This document shows, piece by piece, positions 42,883-51,813 of a stretch of DNA of 64,000 bases. The stretch comes from Phenylobacterium sp. (lineage in GTDB: Bacteria; Pseudomonadota; Alphaproteobacteria; Caulobacterales; Caulobacteraceae). Positions within the stretch are counted from its first letter, which is position 1; the number at the start of each line of letters is the position of its first letter. Position numbers and translations under genes: made by a program. The stretch covers positions 205,492 through 269,491 of the forward strand of contig NZ_JAUSCJ010000013.1 of NCBI RefSeq assembly GCF_030651185.1. The letters are read 5' to 3'. The notes beneath the pieces are model-generated. The model searched no databases, had not been told where the DNA came from, and was given only the letters and a program-made list of their open reading frames with translations.

Positions 42883-43323
42883 TCAGACGGCCGCCAGGGC
42901 TTGGCGCATCGCGGCCACGAAGCCACCATCCGCCGCCGGATCGAACGGTCGGGCGGTGGCCCAGTCATAGACCATGAAGGCGGGCATCCGCCGCTTCTCG
43001 TCGGGTTCGTCAGCGTAGCGCGGGATGATGTGGCTGTGCAGGGCAGGCTCGCTGTTGCCCAGGGTCTCGTAGTTGATCCGGTAGGCGCCGGTCACCGCCA
43101 ACAGGGCGTCGCCAATGGCGATGGTGTCGAGGCTGTAGGCGACGCGGCCGGCCTCATCCAGGTCGTTCAGGCTCTCGACGACGGGATCGGCCAGCAGCAG
43201 GACATAGCCCGGCAACGGCTGCACATCGCCGATCACCAGCCAGCCTGAGGTCATCTTGACGATGACATAGGGGTTCTCGCCCCGCCGGGCGGCCTCGACA
43301 CGATCGGCGATCAGATTGGCCAA
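42883..43323 (-). CDS. HIT family protein
   Basis: A 146-aa nucleotide-binding hydrolase. The C-terminal LHSHIIPRYADEPDEKR carries a partly degenerate HxHxx-type HIT motif, and the fold includes WLVIGDVQPLPGYVLLLAD. It is last in an operon after the sulfotransferase gene (10-nt gap). Nucleotide substrate unknown. Confidence 0.85.
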   Translation of the reverse strand: MANLIADRVEAARRGENPYVIVKMTSGWLVIGDVQPLPGYVLLLADPVVESLNDLDEAGRVAYSLDTIAIGDALLAVTGAYRINYETLGNSEPALHSHIIPRYADEPDEKRRMPAFMVYDWATARPFDPAADGGFVAAMRQALAAV

Positions 43324-43333
43324 GGATCAGCTC

Positions 43334-44068
43334 CTATCGGATGGCATGGGCAGCCAGGGCCTCATAGTGCGGCTGGGCCAGGTCGGCGATGCGCTGGAGA
43401 TCGTCGGAAAGCCTGGTCGCGCGCGCTTCCCCAGGCGGCTCGAAGCCCGTGGACCGCTCGACGGCGTCATACCAGGCCGGCGCCCAGACCCCGTCGGTGT
43501 CGCGCGGCCCGGCGGGCCAGGTCAGCATCTCAGGCCGGAACGGGATGGCGAGCGCCGCGCACAGGGCGCGCAGCACGCGCTCAGGATCGGCCAACACATC
43601 GCGGCCCTCCACCACGGGGGGCGCGACACCCCGGCGGTCAGCCTCGCGCTCGAACAGCTCCCGCTGCCGCACGATGCCGATGTCGGCCAGGGTCACCTCG
43701 GCGCGCTTGACCGTATAGGAGGCCAGGACGGCGGCCGGATCGCGGATCAGGAAGGCGCTGCGGCAAGCCTGCGTCCAGTCCAGGCCGACACCGTCGAGCA
43801 TGTGGTGGGTCATGTGCTTCTGGTAGAAGATCGCCCGGCCGCCCGGCGCCGGCCCGGCCATGGCCGCGGCCACCTCGCGCCAGTCCTGGGGTTGCGAGGC
43901 GAGCACCTCATCGCGCATCGGATGGGCCAGGCCGGTCGCGGCCAGATAGGCCGCGTAGAACGGCTCATCCACGACAGCAGCGTCGGGCCGGTTCTCGAAG
44001 CTGCGCATCATGGCCGTGGAGATGTTGCGCGGCCCCGACCACATGGCGATCCGCACGGTCTCCGTCAT
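43334..44068 (-). CDS. Sulfotransferase-like protein
   Basis: A 244-aa protein with a P-loop-like MWSGPRNISTAMM at the N-terminus (5'-phosphosulfate site) and FLIRDPAAVLASY (3'-phosphate site), the two PAPS-binding signatures. It overlaps the upstream aminotransferase gene by 4 nt, a conserved pairing in proteobacteria. Acceptor unknown. Confidence 0.85.
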   Translation of the reverse strand: MTETVRIAMWSGPRNISTAMMRSFENRPDAAVVDEPFYAAYLAATGLAHPMRDEVLASQPQDWREVAAAMAGPAPGGRAIFYQKHMTHHMLDGVGLDWTQACRSAFLIRDPAAVLASYTVKRAEVTLADIGIVRQRELFEREADRRGVAPPVVEGRDVLADPERVLRALCAALAIPFRPEMLTWPAGPRDTDGVWAPAWYDAVERSTGFEPPGEARATRLSDDLQRIADLAQPHYEALAAHAIR

Positions 44069-44973
44069 GCGCCCTGCGCGTCCTTCAGCTCCTCATAGGC
44101 CGCCCGCAGCGCGGTGGTCACGGGACCGGGCAAAGCCGCCGGAAGGACATGGCCGTCGATCTCCCGGACCGGCGTCAGGCCGCCGAAGGTGCCGGTCACG
44201 AAGGCCTCGTCGGCGTCATAGACATCGTCCAGGCTGAAGTCGCCGAGCGTGACCGGGACGCCCTTGGCGCGGCACAGCGCGATGACATTGCCCCGCGTCA
44301 CCCCGTTGAAGCAGAAGTCGCCGGTGGAGGTCATCACCCGCCCGTCACGCACGAAGAAGAAGTTGGTGGCGTTGCAGCTGGAGACGAAGCCGCTGGGGTC
44401 CAGCATCAGCGCCTCGTCGCAGCCGGCCTCGATGGCCTGCAGCAGGGCGGTGATCAGGTTCAGGCGGCTGTGGGAGTTCAGCCGCATGTCGAACATCTGG
44501 GCCGGGGTGCAGAGGATGCTGGAGGTGAACAGCGACAGCCCCCGGGTCACGATTTCCGGGCTGGGCGACTTGTATTCCGCCGTGATGACGATGGTGGGCC
44601 TGCCCAGCCAGTTGCGCGGGTCCTGGTTGGCCGCGGCCTTCTCGCCCCGGGTGATCATCAGGCGCAGGTGGGCGCCATCGGTCATGCCGTTGCCGTCCAG
44701 CAGCTTCCAGATCTCGGCGGTGAGCTGCTGGCGGGTCAGGCCGATGTCGAGCGCGATGGCCTTCAACCCCGCATAGAGCCGGTCGAGATGAGCCTCCAGG
44801 AACAGCAGCGTTCCCTTGTGCAGGCGAAGGCCTTCCCAGACCCCGTCCCCCAGGACAAAGCCCGCATCGAACACCGACACCTTGGCGTCCTCGCGCTTGA
44901 CGAGATCGCCGTTGAGATAGAGGCGCGCCGCCGCATTGCGCGGATCGACGGCGAAATCCTGACTGCCTGCCAT
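44065..44973 (-). CDS. Class IV PLP-dependent aminotransferase (branched-chain/D-amino-acid type)
   Basis: A 302-aa fold-type IV PLP enzyme. KVSVFDAGFVLGDGVWEGLR at the N-terminus, the NSHSRLNLITALLQAIEAGCDEALMLD core and SCNATNFFFVRDG are diagnostic; the Lys and Glu that hold PLP lie in this frame. It could be BCAT-like or a D-amino acid/aminodeoxychorismate-like enzyme. The start at 44973 is chosen to fit the family. Divergent from the M24 peptidase. Confidence 0.88.
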   Translation of the reverse strand: MAGSQDFAVDPRNAAARLYLNGDLVKREDAKVSVFDAGFVLGDGVWEGLRLHKGTLLFLEAHLDRLYAGLKAIALDIGLTRQQLTAEIWKLLDGNGMTDGAHLRLMITRGEKAAANQDPRNWLGRPTIVITAEYKSPSPEIVTRGLSLFTSSILCTPAQMFDMRLNSHSRLNLITALLQAIEAGCDEALMLDPSGFVSSCNATNFFFVRDGRVMTSTGDFCFNGVTRGNVIALCRAKGVPVTLGDFSLDDVYDADEAFVTGTFGGLTPVREIDGHVLPAALPGPVTTALRAAYEELKDAQGA

Positions 44974-45026
44974 GGCGTGAAGTTGTAGGGGTGGACTTGA
45001 GACGCGGCTAGACCAGGAAGCACCAG

Positions 45027-46229
45027 ATGACCCACGGCATCGGCGGATCAACGGCGGAAGAGCAACTCGCCGACCTGACGCCCTGGCCCAAGGCGCCGGC
45101 CATTGGCCCGCAGGAGCGCGCCGCCCGCATCGCCCGCGCCCGCGAGCTGATGGGCCAGATCGGCGCGCAGGCCCTGATCATCGGGGCCGGGCCGTCCCTG
45201 CGCTACTTCACCGGCGTCGCCTGGAACGCCACCGAGCGGCTGGTGGCCCTGGTCCTGCCGCTCACCGGGCCGCTGAAGATGATCTGTCCGCGCTTCGAGC
45301 TCGGTTCGCTGCAGGCCGCCCTGCTGGTGGAGGCCGAGCTGCTGCTTTGGGAGGAGCATGAAAGCCCCTACGCCCTGACCACCCAGGCCCTCGCCGGCCT
45401 CGGCGCCAAGTCCCTGGCCATCGACCCCGCCCTGCCCTTCTTCGTCTTCAACGGTCTGCGCCTCGCAGCCCCCGACCTCGCCCTGCTGGACGGCGCCCCG
45501 GTGGTCGACGGCTGCCGGTCCATCAAGTCGCCGGCCGAACTGGCCCTGATGTCCCAGGCCAAGGCCATGACCCTGGAGGTCCACCGCCGCGCGGCACGCA
45601 TCCTGGCGCCGGGCGTCACCACCACCGAGGTCCGCCGCTTCATCGACCAGGCACACCGGGCGCTGGGCGCCGACGACGGCTCGTCGTTCTGCGCGGTGCA
45701 GTTCGGGGTGGCCAGCGCCTATCCCCACGGCCTGCCGGGCGAGCAGCAGCTGGTCCAGGACGACCTCGTGCTCATCGACACCGGCTGCCGGGTCCAGGGC
45801 TACAACTCCGACATCACCCGCACCTACGTCTTCGGCCAGGCCACCCAGGAGCAGGCCCGCGTCTGGGAGATCGAGAAGCGCGCCCAGGCCGCCGCCTTCG
45901 CGGCGGTAAAGCCCGGCGTGCCCTGCGAGGAGATCGACGCCGTCGCCCGCCGCGTCCTGGCCGCCGAGGGCTTCAGCCCCGACTACGACCTACCCGGCCT
46001 CCCCCACCGCACCGGCCACGGCATCGGCCTCTCGATCCACGAGGCGCCCTATCTGGTGCGCGGCGACAAGACCCCGCTGGCGGTCGGCATGTGCTTCTCA
46101 AACGAGCCGATGATCGTCATCCCCGAGACCTTCGGCGTGCGCCTGGAGGACCACTTCCACGTCACCCAGGACGGCGCCGCCTGGTTCACCCAGCCCCAGG
46201 ATAGCCTCGAGGCGCCGTTCGGCCGCTAG
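45027..46229 (+). CDS. M24 family metallopeptidase (Xaa-Pro peptidase-like)
   Basis: A 400-aa enzyme with creatinase N-terminal domain and pita-bread catalytic domain. Metal ligands are in order: LIDTGCRVQGYNSDITRTYV (Asp, Asp), HGIGLSIHEAP (His), NEPMIVIP (Glu) and RLEDHFHV (Glu). Cytosolic. Function may be proline dipeptidase or a related amidase. Confidence 0.93.
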   Translation: MTHGIGGSTAEEQLADLTPWPKAPAIGPQERAARIARARELMGQIGAQALIIGAGPSLRYFTGVAWNATERLVALVLPLTGPLKMICPRFELGSLQAALLVEAELLLWEEHESPYALTTQALAGLGAKSLAIDPALPFFVFNGLRLAAPDLALLDGAPVVDGCRSIKSPAELALMSQAKAMTLEVHRRAARILAPGVTTTEVRRFIDQAHRALGADDGSSFCAVQFGVASAYPHGLPGEQQLVQDDLVLIDTGCRVQGYNSDITRTYVFGQATQEQARVWEIEKRAQAAAFAAVKPGVPCEEIDAVARRVLAAEGFSPDYDLPGLPHRTGHGIGLSIHEAPYLVRGDKTPLAVGMCFSNEPMIVIPETFGVRLEDHFHVTQDGAAWFTQPQDSLEAPFGR

Positions 46230-46348
46230 GGCAGGTGCTCATGATGGCGGGCAGGGTCCGCCTCCGGCGCGGAGGCCAATGCCGGCTTCCGACCCATTGC
46301 GGACATCGACTTCCATCGACATCATCGCTGATCGCTGGGGGAATGCGC

Positions 46349-46708
46349 ATGTCAGTAGGTGATTGGCTACTCTCGCCGAGAGACGTCACAGCTACTCTGC
46401 CAACCGACTCCGAGGTGATGAGATTCGCTTACGCTCTGCGCCACGGGACAATGAAGGTCGGTTTGTACGCTCCGGTTGGCGAGGATACCCAGACGCCACA
46501 CAAGCAAGACGAGCTCTACGTAATCGTGTCTGGGAGCGGCTTATTCGAGAAAGAGGGAGAGCGTCATCCATTCACCACCAATGACGTCATCTTTGTCCCT
46601 GCGGGCGAGCACCATCGGTTCGTGGACTTCACCGCCGACTTTTCTGCCTGGGTGATCTTCTGGGGCGTCGAGGGCGGTGAGCGCGGGGCGGAGTCGAAGG
46701 TCAACTAA
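46349..46708 (+). CDS. Cupin domain protein
   Basis: A 119-aa small cupin. HKQDELYVIVSGSG and FVPAGEHHRFVDF match the two cupin motifs with metal-binding His/Glu. The ATG at 46349 has GGGGGA 6 nt upstream, better than an ATG at 46343. First gene of an accessory-looking segment with lower GC. Confidence 0.85.
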   Translation: MSVGDWLLSPRDVTATLPTDSEVMRFAYALRHGTMKVGLYAPVGEDTQTPHKQDELYVIVSGSGLFEKEGERHPFTTNDVIFVPAGEHHRFVDFTADFSAWVIFWGVEGGERGAESKVN

Positions 46709-46768
46709 CCACCCGACGCTGACCTGTATTCGTTCGGGCGGCCGCCTCACGACCAGATGGGTCGTCAC

Positions 46769-47971
46769 TTAGCTTGGCGCTGGAATGTCGAACGAGACTT
46801 GCCGGGTGGGTTGACGCGCAAGTGCGCCGGACTTCAGCACCGTCGTCGCGCCCCTCTCTGAGATGGTCGCGACCGCGGGAAGGTCGCTCTTGTGACTGAC
46901 GATCGCCAGGGCCCCTGTCCGGTTGGCGGCGCGCGCCGTGTCGGGGCCGACATTGGCCGGCGCGCTCAACTCTGCGGTCGGCCCGTCATAGATCAGTTGC
47001 TGAACTGAGAAATCGCTCGACCCTGTGGCATAGACCAGGCGACCATCCGGCAGGAGCGCTTTGAAGTTGGCGGCGAGATCGCGCCCCTGCAGGAGGCGCG
47101 ACGCGGCGACAGAAGCATCCGACAGACTTGGCTCGTCTGCGCCTCGCACCGGCAATGTCAGGACCAAGGCTGAGACGTCCTCCGAAAGCTCCGGGAAACG
47201 AGTTTCAAGCGACAAGTAGGTTCTGATTCCGTCGCGCTCCGTCGACCAGCCCCCGGAACAAAAGCCGATCAGGTTCTCGGAACTCACGCTCAGCCCGCGA
47301 AGGCCAGGCAGGTAGACTTGAGAGACAAGCTCGACCTGCCCGTCTGCCGCGATTTGGGCGACCTGGAAGAAGAAGGCCTGACGATAGGCGAGATTGTGAA
47401 TAGGGCGTCGGTCGTTTGTCTCCACCGGACCTCGCCCGACGCCGACCACGACGCCTTGTCCGTCAGGCCGGTAGACCGGCCAGCGGTAGAGAGCGTCCGC
47501 GGAGTCAAGTAAACCCCGGACGTCCCACGTGGCGAGGTCGATCTCGGCGACCTGAGAAATGCCGCCGTAGAATGGCGGAGTTCCCGTCAGCAGCAACTTG
47601 CCGCCATCCGGCGAGAAGCACGGGTCGCGAAGTTTTATGATCGGGTTGGTGTGCTCAATGCGCGTGATCGAGCCGGCCTCCAGGTCAATCAGCTCGATCT
47701 GGCGCCCAGGCCCGAGATTTCGGCAATAGGCGATCCGATTGCCGTCGTCCGAGTAGGCGGCCCCGTCATCGCTGGCATGGCGGGCAAGCTCACGGTAGGT
47801 TTCCTTGGCTTGGCGATCTGAGCGCCAGTCAGGCGCCGTCACAGGATCTAGCCAGTTATCGGCATCATCCGTGCTCCCAAGCGCGCGGCCGCAACCGCTC
47901 AACGGCTGTGACAACAGGGTAAGACCCACCAGAACAGCTCTACGGTGGGGTGATCTAACGGTGATTGTCAT
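46769..47971 (-). CDS. Lipoprotein with TolB/WD40-like beta-propeller
   Basis: A 400-aa protein with signal peptide and LSGC lipobox (about residues 24-27). Repeated blades such as YSDDGNRIAYCRN, FSPDGGKLLLTG, YRPDGQGVVVG and LLPDGRLVYATG are typical of propeller PD40 repeats. Likely periplasmic or outer-membrane. No known partner. Codon use is less GC-biased than in neighbours. Confidence 0.78.
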   Translation of the reverse strand: MTITVRSPHRRAVLVGLTLLSQPLSGCGRALGSTDDADNWLDPVTAPDWRSDRQAKETYRELARHASDDGAAYSDDGNRIAYCRNLGPGRQIELIDLEAGSITRIEHTNPIIKLRDPCFSPDGGKLLLTGTPPFYGGISQVAEIDLATWDVRGLLDSADALYRWPVYRPDGQGVVVGVGRGPVETNDRRPIHNLAYRQAFFFQVAQIAADGQVELVSQVYLPGLRGLSVSSENLIGFCSGGWSTERDGIRTYLSLETRFPELSEDVSALVLTLPVRGADEPSLSDASVAASRLLQGRDLAANFKALLPDGRLVYATGSSDFSVQQLIYDGPTAELSAPANVGPDTARAANRTGALAIVSHKSDLPAVATISERGATTVLKSGALARQPTRQVSFDIPAPS

Positions 47972-48112
47972 TGGTAAGCCGCCTTCCTGTCGTTCGCCGC
48001 GACGATTCGTGACGCAGAGAGCGACGCGAACTGTATGTCCGAAGCGGCGACTTTACTTGCCGGCAACTGCCCAGGTCGCCGTGCTGTTGGTGTTGGTTGG
48101 GGGATCGCCACG

Positions 48113-49129
48113 ATGGGACCGGAGAAACTTGAACGCCGGAGCCGGGCGCATGAGGCGGCGGCGACAGCCCTCGCGGCGTTCAGCGACGGCGACCTAACGG
48201 TCCTGTTGGACGCGGCGGACTGGCGGGTCAACTTCCATGGCAGCGAGAGCGCGATCCTGGATTTCGCGGGCCACAGGGTGTTCGCCAAGCGCATGGCCTT
48301 GACCCGGCGCGAGCTCGGCGCCGGGCCGGCGGGAAGCGTCACCGCTGATCTCTTCGGCCTGCCCAGCCTCTACCAATATGCTGTGGGTTCGGCGGGTTTC
48401 GCTGCGGGGCGGGAGCTGGCGGCCGCCCGGATGACGAGCGGCTGGGCGCTGGCCGGAGCGTGCCCACACTTTCCGATCCTGCACCATGCGCGAGTGCTGC
48501 CGCGCACGGCGCCGAAGCTCAGCGAGCGGCAGCAGGCCTGGCTGGCGCGGATCCCGGCGTTCTGGTCGGGAAACCCGGCGATCATCGCCAGGGTAGATGA
48601 GGTGACCCGCGCGCCGGCCAATATCGTGATGATCCATGAATTCGTAGGCCGGGACCTGGAGACCTGGCTGCAAGCGGCGCGGCCGAGGGGCGCGAAGCTC
48701 GCAGCCGCGCATGATCAGTGGATGGGCGCCGTCGCCTTCATGAACAGGCAGGGCCTCTTCCACTTCGACCTGCACGCCCGCAACCTGTTGACCGACGGCG
48801 AAGACCTCTACCTCGCCGACTTTGGCTATGCGCTTGGGTCGGGGTTCGATCTCTCAGCGGAAGAGCGGGCGTTCCTGGCCGCCCACGCCGACTATGACAG
48901 CGCCTATGCCCGCTGGGCCTATGCCCGGTGGCTGAAGGCGGCGAAGCGGCGCCCGCCGGCCGTGCGCCCGATCCTCGCCCGCGAGGCGCCGGTGGCGGCG
49001 ATCATGGACGCCTTCCTGCTCGCCTTGCCTGGCACGAAGGAGGCGCCGGCGTCGGGATATCCGGCGCAGGCGGTGGGGGCGGCGCTGGCGGAGTTGGGGG
49101 TGGCGTTAGGTGAGCGGCTCACCGTGTGA
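48113..49129 (+). CDS. Protein-kinase-fold protein (RIO/LPS-kinase/APH-like)
   Basis: A 338-aa kinase-like protein. HFDLHARN (217-224) is the catalytic HxDxxxxN loop, DFG at 236-238 the metal site, and Lys59 in RVFAKRMAL is the candidate ATP-binding Lys. The N-lobe is short and lacks a glycine-rich loop. Resembles RIO1-, lipopolysaccharide- or aminoglycoside-kinase branches rather than Hanks kinases. The ATG at 48113 has GGGGGA 9 nt upstream. Its substrate is unknown and it sits in the accessory segment. Confidence 0.7.
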   Translation: MGPEKLERRSRAHEAAATALAAFSDGDLTVLLDAADWRVNFHGSESAILDFAGHRVFAKRMALTRRELGAGPAGSVTADLFGLPSLYQYAVGSAGFAAGRELAAARMTSGWALAGACPHFPILHHARVLPRTAPKLSERQQAWLARIPAFWSGNPAIIARVDEVTRAPANIVMIHEFVGRDLETWLQAARPRGAKLAAAHDQWMGAVAFMNRQGLFHFDLHARNLLTDGEDLYLADFGYALGSGFDLSAEERAFLAAHADYDSAYARWAYARWLKAAKRRPPAVRPILAREAPVAAIMDAFLLALPGTKEAPASGYPAQAVGAALAELGVALGERLTV

Positions 49130-49310
49130 GAGCGTTGAACGGCAGCTCTCCACCCTTCTCGGAAGTTCGGAGGGGCTGCTCCCGGCGATCAGGTCGAACG
49201 TCCGCTGTCGGGCTCGCGTCCGACTTCTGCATCCGACCCAAAAGCGACGTTGGTGACGTCGGCTTCAGCCGGTAGCTTGGCCGCAGACGAGGCGATGGAA
49301 ACGCATAGGT

Positions 49311-49991
49311 ATGGATGATGAGAAGCTCGGCCGGTTGGTCGAGGCTATGTTTCAGCATAATCAACGTGGTCGCCTAGTGGGCGCGTCGCCGCTGCTGCAC
49401 GTCGTGAGGACACCTGATGGCGCAATCTGCCGGTGCCACGCGAATATGCCGGATTCCACGGCGGCCCATTTGACGGCGTTGGCGGCCTCGCCCCGAGGCA
49501 GGCCGGGGAAATGGGCAGAAGAATACGCGCGGTACCTGTCGTTGGCGGCAGATGTATCCGCCCTCACAGCCGTCCGCGCCGGGCCGCTCTTCTGCTTCCC
49601 CGAGAGCTTAACCAACTATCCCGACTGCATTACGATCGGGAGAGGGAACTCTGGCCTACTCGGGGGGGCCCTCGACGAATGGGTGGAGGACGCCGAGAAC
49701 GGAGCGCTGATGGTTGCAGCGATGGTGGATGGACGAGCAGTTTCCGTCTGCGCAACCGTGAAATCATCCGAGACTGTCCATTGTGCCGGTGTCGAGACGG
49801 CACCGTCCTATCGTGGGCGAGGTCTCGCGGAGCGCGTTGTGATGGGTTGGGCAAAGCTTGTCCGCGCCAACGGCGCGGAGCCGTACTACGCAACCACTTT
49901 CGACAACATCGCCTCGCAGAAGGTTGCCGCGCGCCTCGGCCTCACCCTCATCGGCAGCGAGTTCTCTGTCTATGGCACCCTTGCATCCTGA
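49311..49991 (+). CDS. GNAT family N-acetyltransferase
   Basis: A 226-aa protein whose C-terminal half is a GNAT domain: VETAPSYRGRGLAERVVMGW (acetyl-CoA loop R/QxxGxG/A) and TTFDNIASQKVAARLGLTLIG. The N-terminal 100 residues look unlike GNAT and contain a Cys-rich IN-type strand. Substrate unknown. The upstream 180 nt (49130-49310) hold no gene, only a GTCCGC-type sequence. Confidence 0.8.
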   Translation: MDDEKLGRLVEAMFQHNQRGRLVGASPLLHVVRTPDGAICRCHANMPDSTAAHLTALAASPRGRPGKWAEEYARYLSLAADVSALTAVRAGPLFCFPESLTNYPDCITIGRGNSGLLGGALDEWVEDAENGALMVAAMVDGRAVSVCATVKSSETVHCAGVETAPSYRGRGLAERVVMGWAKLVRANGAEPYYATTFDNIASQKVAARLGLTLIGSEFSVYGTLAS

Positions 49992-50205
49992 CGGCCTAAC
50001 CACCCAGTGGTGAAGTTCAGAAGGTCCGCAGCCGGGCTCAAGGCCGAATGTCCGCTTTCAGGGGTGGGCTCAACCGGTGACCGGAGCCGATCACCACCGG
50101 ACCGTGGCGAACGTCCTTCCTGTCCTCTAAGATCGTGCTCGGATGAGACGATGAAGAAGTGTTGCTCGGATAGATCGGCAACAGCGCAGTTAAGCGAGGA
50201 TTTTG

Positions 50206-50766
50206 ATGCACAGACGGCTCGTTATGACTGGTCTAGCATCAGCGCTGGTTGGCGGTGTCGCGACACAGGCAATCGCGGCGACACCTGCTGAGGTGAGCGC
50301 TGCATTCGCTGAGGCCGCCGTGGATGTGTGCCTAGAAGCGTCTCTGAGCGGCGGCGGAATCCCCGGCCTGCCGCCGGCTGTTCGTGCCCGACTGACCGTT
50401 GCCAGCCCTGAATTGCGGGAGATGGTGAGGACGCCGAACCCGAACGGAAACATCTGGGAAATTGCCTCCGCGCGCGGACTGATGGTGATTTCAGAGCCTT
50501 CGCCCGGCGAGTGCGAAGTCTTCACCTATGGCGCTCCGGTAGAGCGCACGTTCAAAACGACTATGGCCGCCGCCCGCAAGAAGGTACCAGCCCTCAACCC
50601 GGCCCCCGTGAGAACCGGTTATGATCCGATTGTGCGCCGCCTGGAGACACCGGAAGGGCCCGCCGGGGTCACCCTCGAACTCCGTGGGGCAGAGCCTGGA
50701 GCACCCGGACACCTGTTCCGGTTCAGCACGCTGACCGCCAAGACGACCCGCAAGCTCGGGCGATGA
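50206..50766 (+). CDS. Exported hypothetical protein
   Basis: A 186-aa protein with a signal peptide (MHRRLVMTGLASALVGGVATQAIAA) and a mature alpha/beta region containing two cysteines (VDVCLEA and GECEVFTY) likely to form a disulfide. No known family recognised. The ATG at 50206 has GAGG 7 nt before it. Confidence 0.65.
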   Translation: MHRRLVMTGLASALVGGVATQAIAATPAEVSAAFAEAAVDVCLEASLSGGGIPGLPPAVRARLTVASPELREMVRTPNPNGNIWEIASARGLMVISEPSPGECEVFTYGAPVERTFKTTMAAARKKVPALNPAPVRTGYDPIVRRLETPEGPAGVTLELRGAEPGAPGHLFRFSTLTAKTTRKLGR

Positions 50767-50918
50767 CGCAAATCCACGGACGTCTGCACCCCACCCATCT
50801 CTGACATTCCCAGGGTCAGCTTGTCGGTCGTCGCCGCCGCGGCGTCGCTGCCTTCCGCTTTTGAGGACACGCCCTGGAGCATCTTGCGGCGAAGCTCGAC
50901 CCGTGACTTTAGGGGCCT
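50767..50918 (-). other. Possible gene remnant between exported protein and GNAT
   Basis: No complete gene. The minus strand encodes a protein-like stretch (LRRKMLQGVSSKAEGSD, then TDKLTLGMSEMGGVQTSV) with ordinary composition but without a convincing start or end. It could be a decayed or very small gene. Confidence 0.25.
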
Positions 50919-51443
50919 ATGCCGCTCTATCCCGCCACCGCCGCCGACCTGCCCGCCATCGTCGATCTGGTGAACTCCGCCTATCGCGGCGAGACCTCCC
51001 GCCAGGGCTGGACCACCGAGGCCGACTATCTGGAGGGCCAGCGCACCGATCTGGCGACCCTGACCCGCGATCTCGCCGAGACGCCGGGCGCGGCGCTGTT
51101 CATGTGGCGCGACGATCCGGACACGCCGCTGCTGGGGACCGTCTGGCTGGAGCCGGCGGAAACCGGTGTCTGGTATCTGGGCATGCTCACCGTGCGCCCC
51201 GACCTCCAGGCCCGGCGCCTGGGCCGCACCCTGCTGCACGCCGCCGAGGCGGTGGCTGAGCGCAAGGGCGCGCGGCGCATCCGCATGACCGTGGTCAATA
51301 TCCGCGACACCCTGATCGCCTGGTACGGCCGCCGCGGCTACGACCCCACCGGCGAGACGCGGTCCTTCCCCTATGGCGACAACCGCTTCGGCGATCCCCT
51401 GCGGGATGATCTGGCCTTCGTCGTGCTGGAGAAGGCGCTGTAG
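50919..51443 (+). CDS. GNAT family N-acetyltransferase
   Basis: A 174-aa acetyltransferase. MLTVRPDLQARRLGRTLLHAAE is the acetyl-CoA-binding loop and YGRRGYDPTGETRSFPYGDNRFG the usual end. It converges with the XRE gene (5 nt apart). Substrate unknown. Confidence 0.9.
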   Translation: MPLYPATAADLPAIVDLVNSAYRGETSRQGWTTEADYLEGQRTDLATLTRDLAETPGAALFMWRDDPDTPLLGTVWLEPAETGVWYLGMLTVRPDLQARRLGRTLLHAAEAVAERKGARRIRMTVVNIRDTLIAWYGRRGYDPTGETRSFPYGDNRFGDPLRDDLAFVVLEKAL

Positions 51444-51447
51444 CCGA

Positions 51448-51726
51448 TCAGACCTCGCCGGCCTTGGCCAACCCGTCCAGCCGCGCCGACAGCCGCTCGA
51501 ACAGCGCCACCGGCTCCACGCCCACGGAGCGAGCGACCTTGTAGAATTCCAGGGTGTCGATCCGCCGCTGACCGGTCTCGATCATGCAGACGTGGCTGGC
51601 GGTCTTGCCGATCCGCGCGCCGAGCCGCCGTTGGCTGACGCCGGCCGCCTGCCGCGCCTCCACCAGGATTTCCCGCAGCAGCTGGTACTCGTCGCTGAAC
51701 ACCGGGTTCGGTTGACGACCCTGCAT
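51448..51726 (-). CDS. XRE-family transcriptional regulator
   Basis: A 92-aa protein built from one helix-turn-helix: LLREILVEARQAAGVSQRRLGARIGKTASHVCMIETGQRRIDTLEF. No effector domain. The ATG at 51726 is favoured, as GAGGAGAGA lies 6 nt upstream; 51729 is also possible. Target unknown. Confidence 0.9.
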   Translation of the reverse strand: MQGRQPNPVFSDEYQLLREILVEARQAAGVSQRRLGARIGKTASHVCMIETGQRRIDTLEFYKVARSVGVEPVALFERLSARLDGLAKAGEV

Positions 51727-51813
51727 CATTCTCTCCTCACCGCCGCGACATTCGTTTGCACTACATACTATTATCGTGCGTGCGCCAAGGCGGACATGAG
51801 GCGCCGGCGGACG

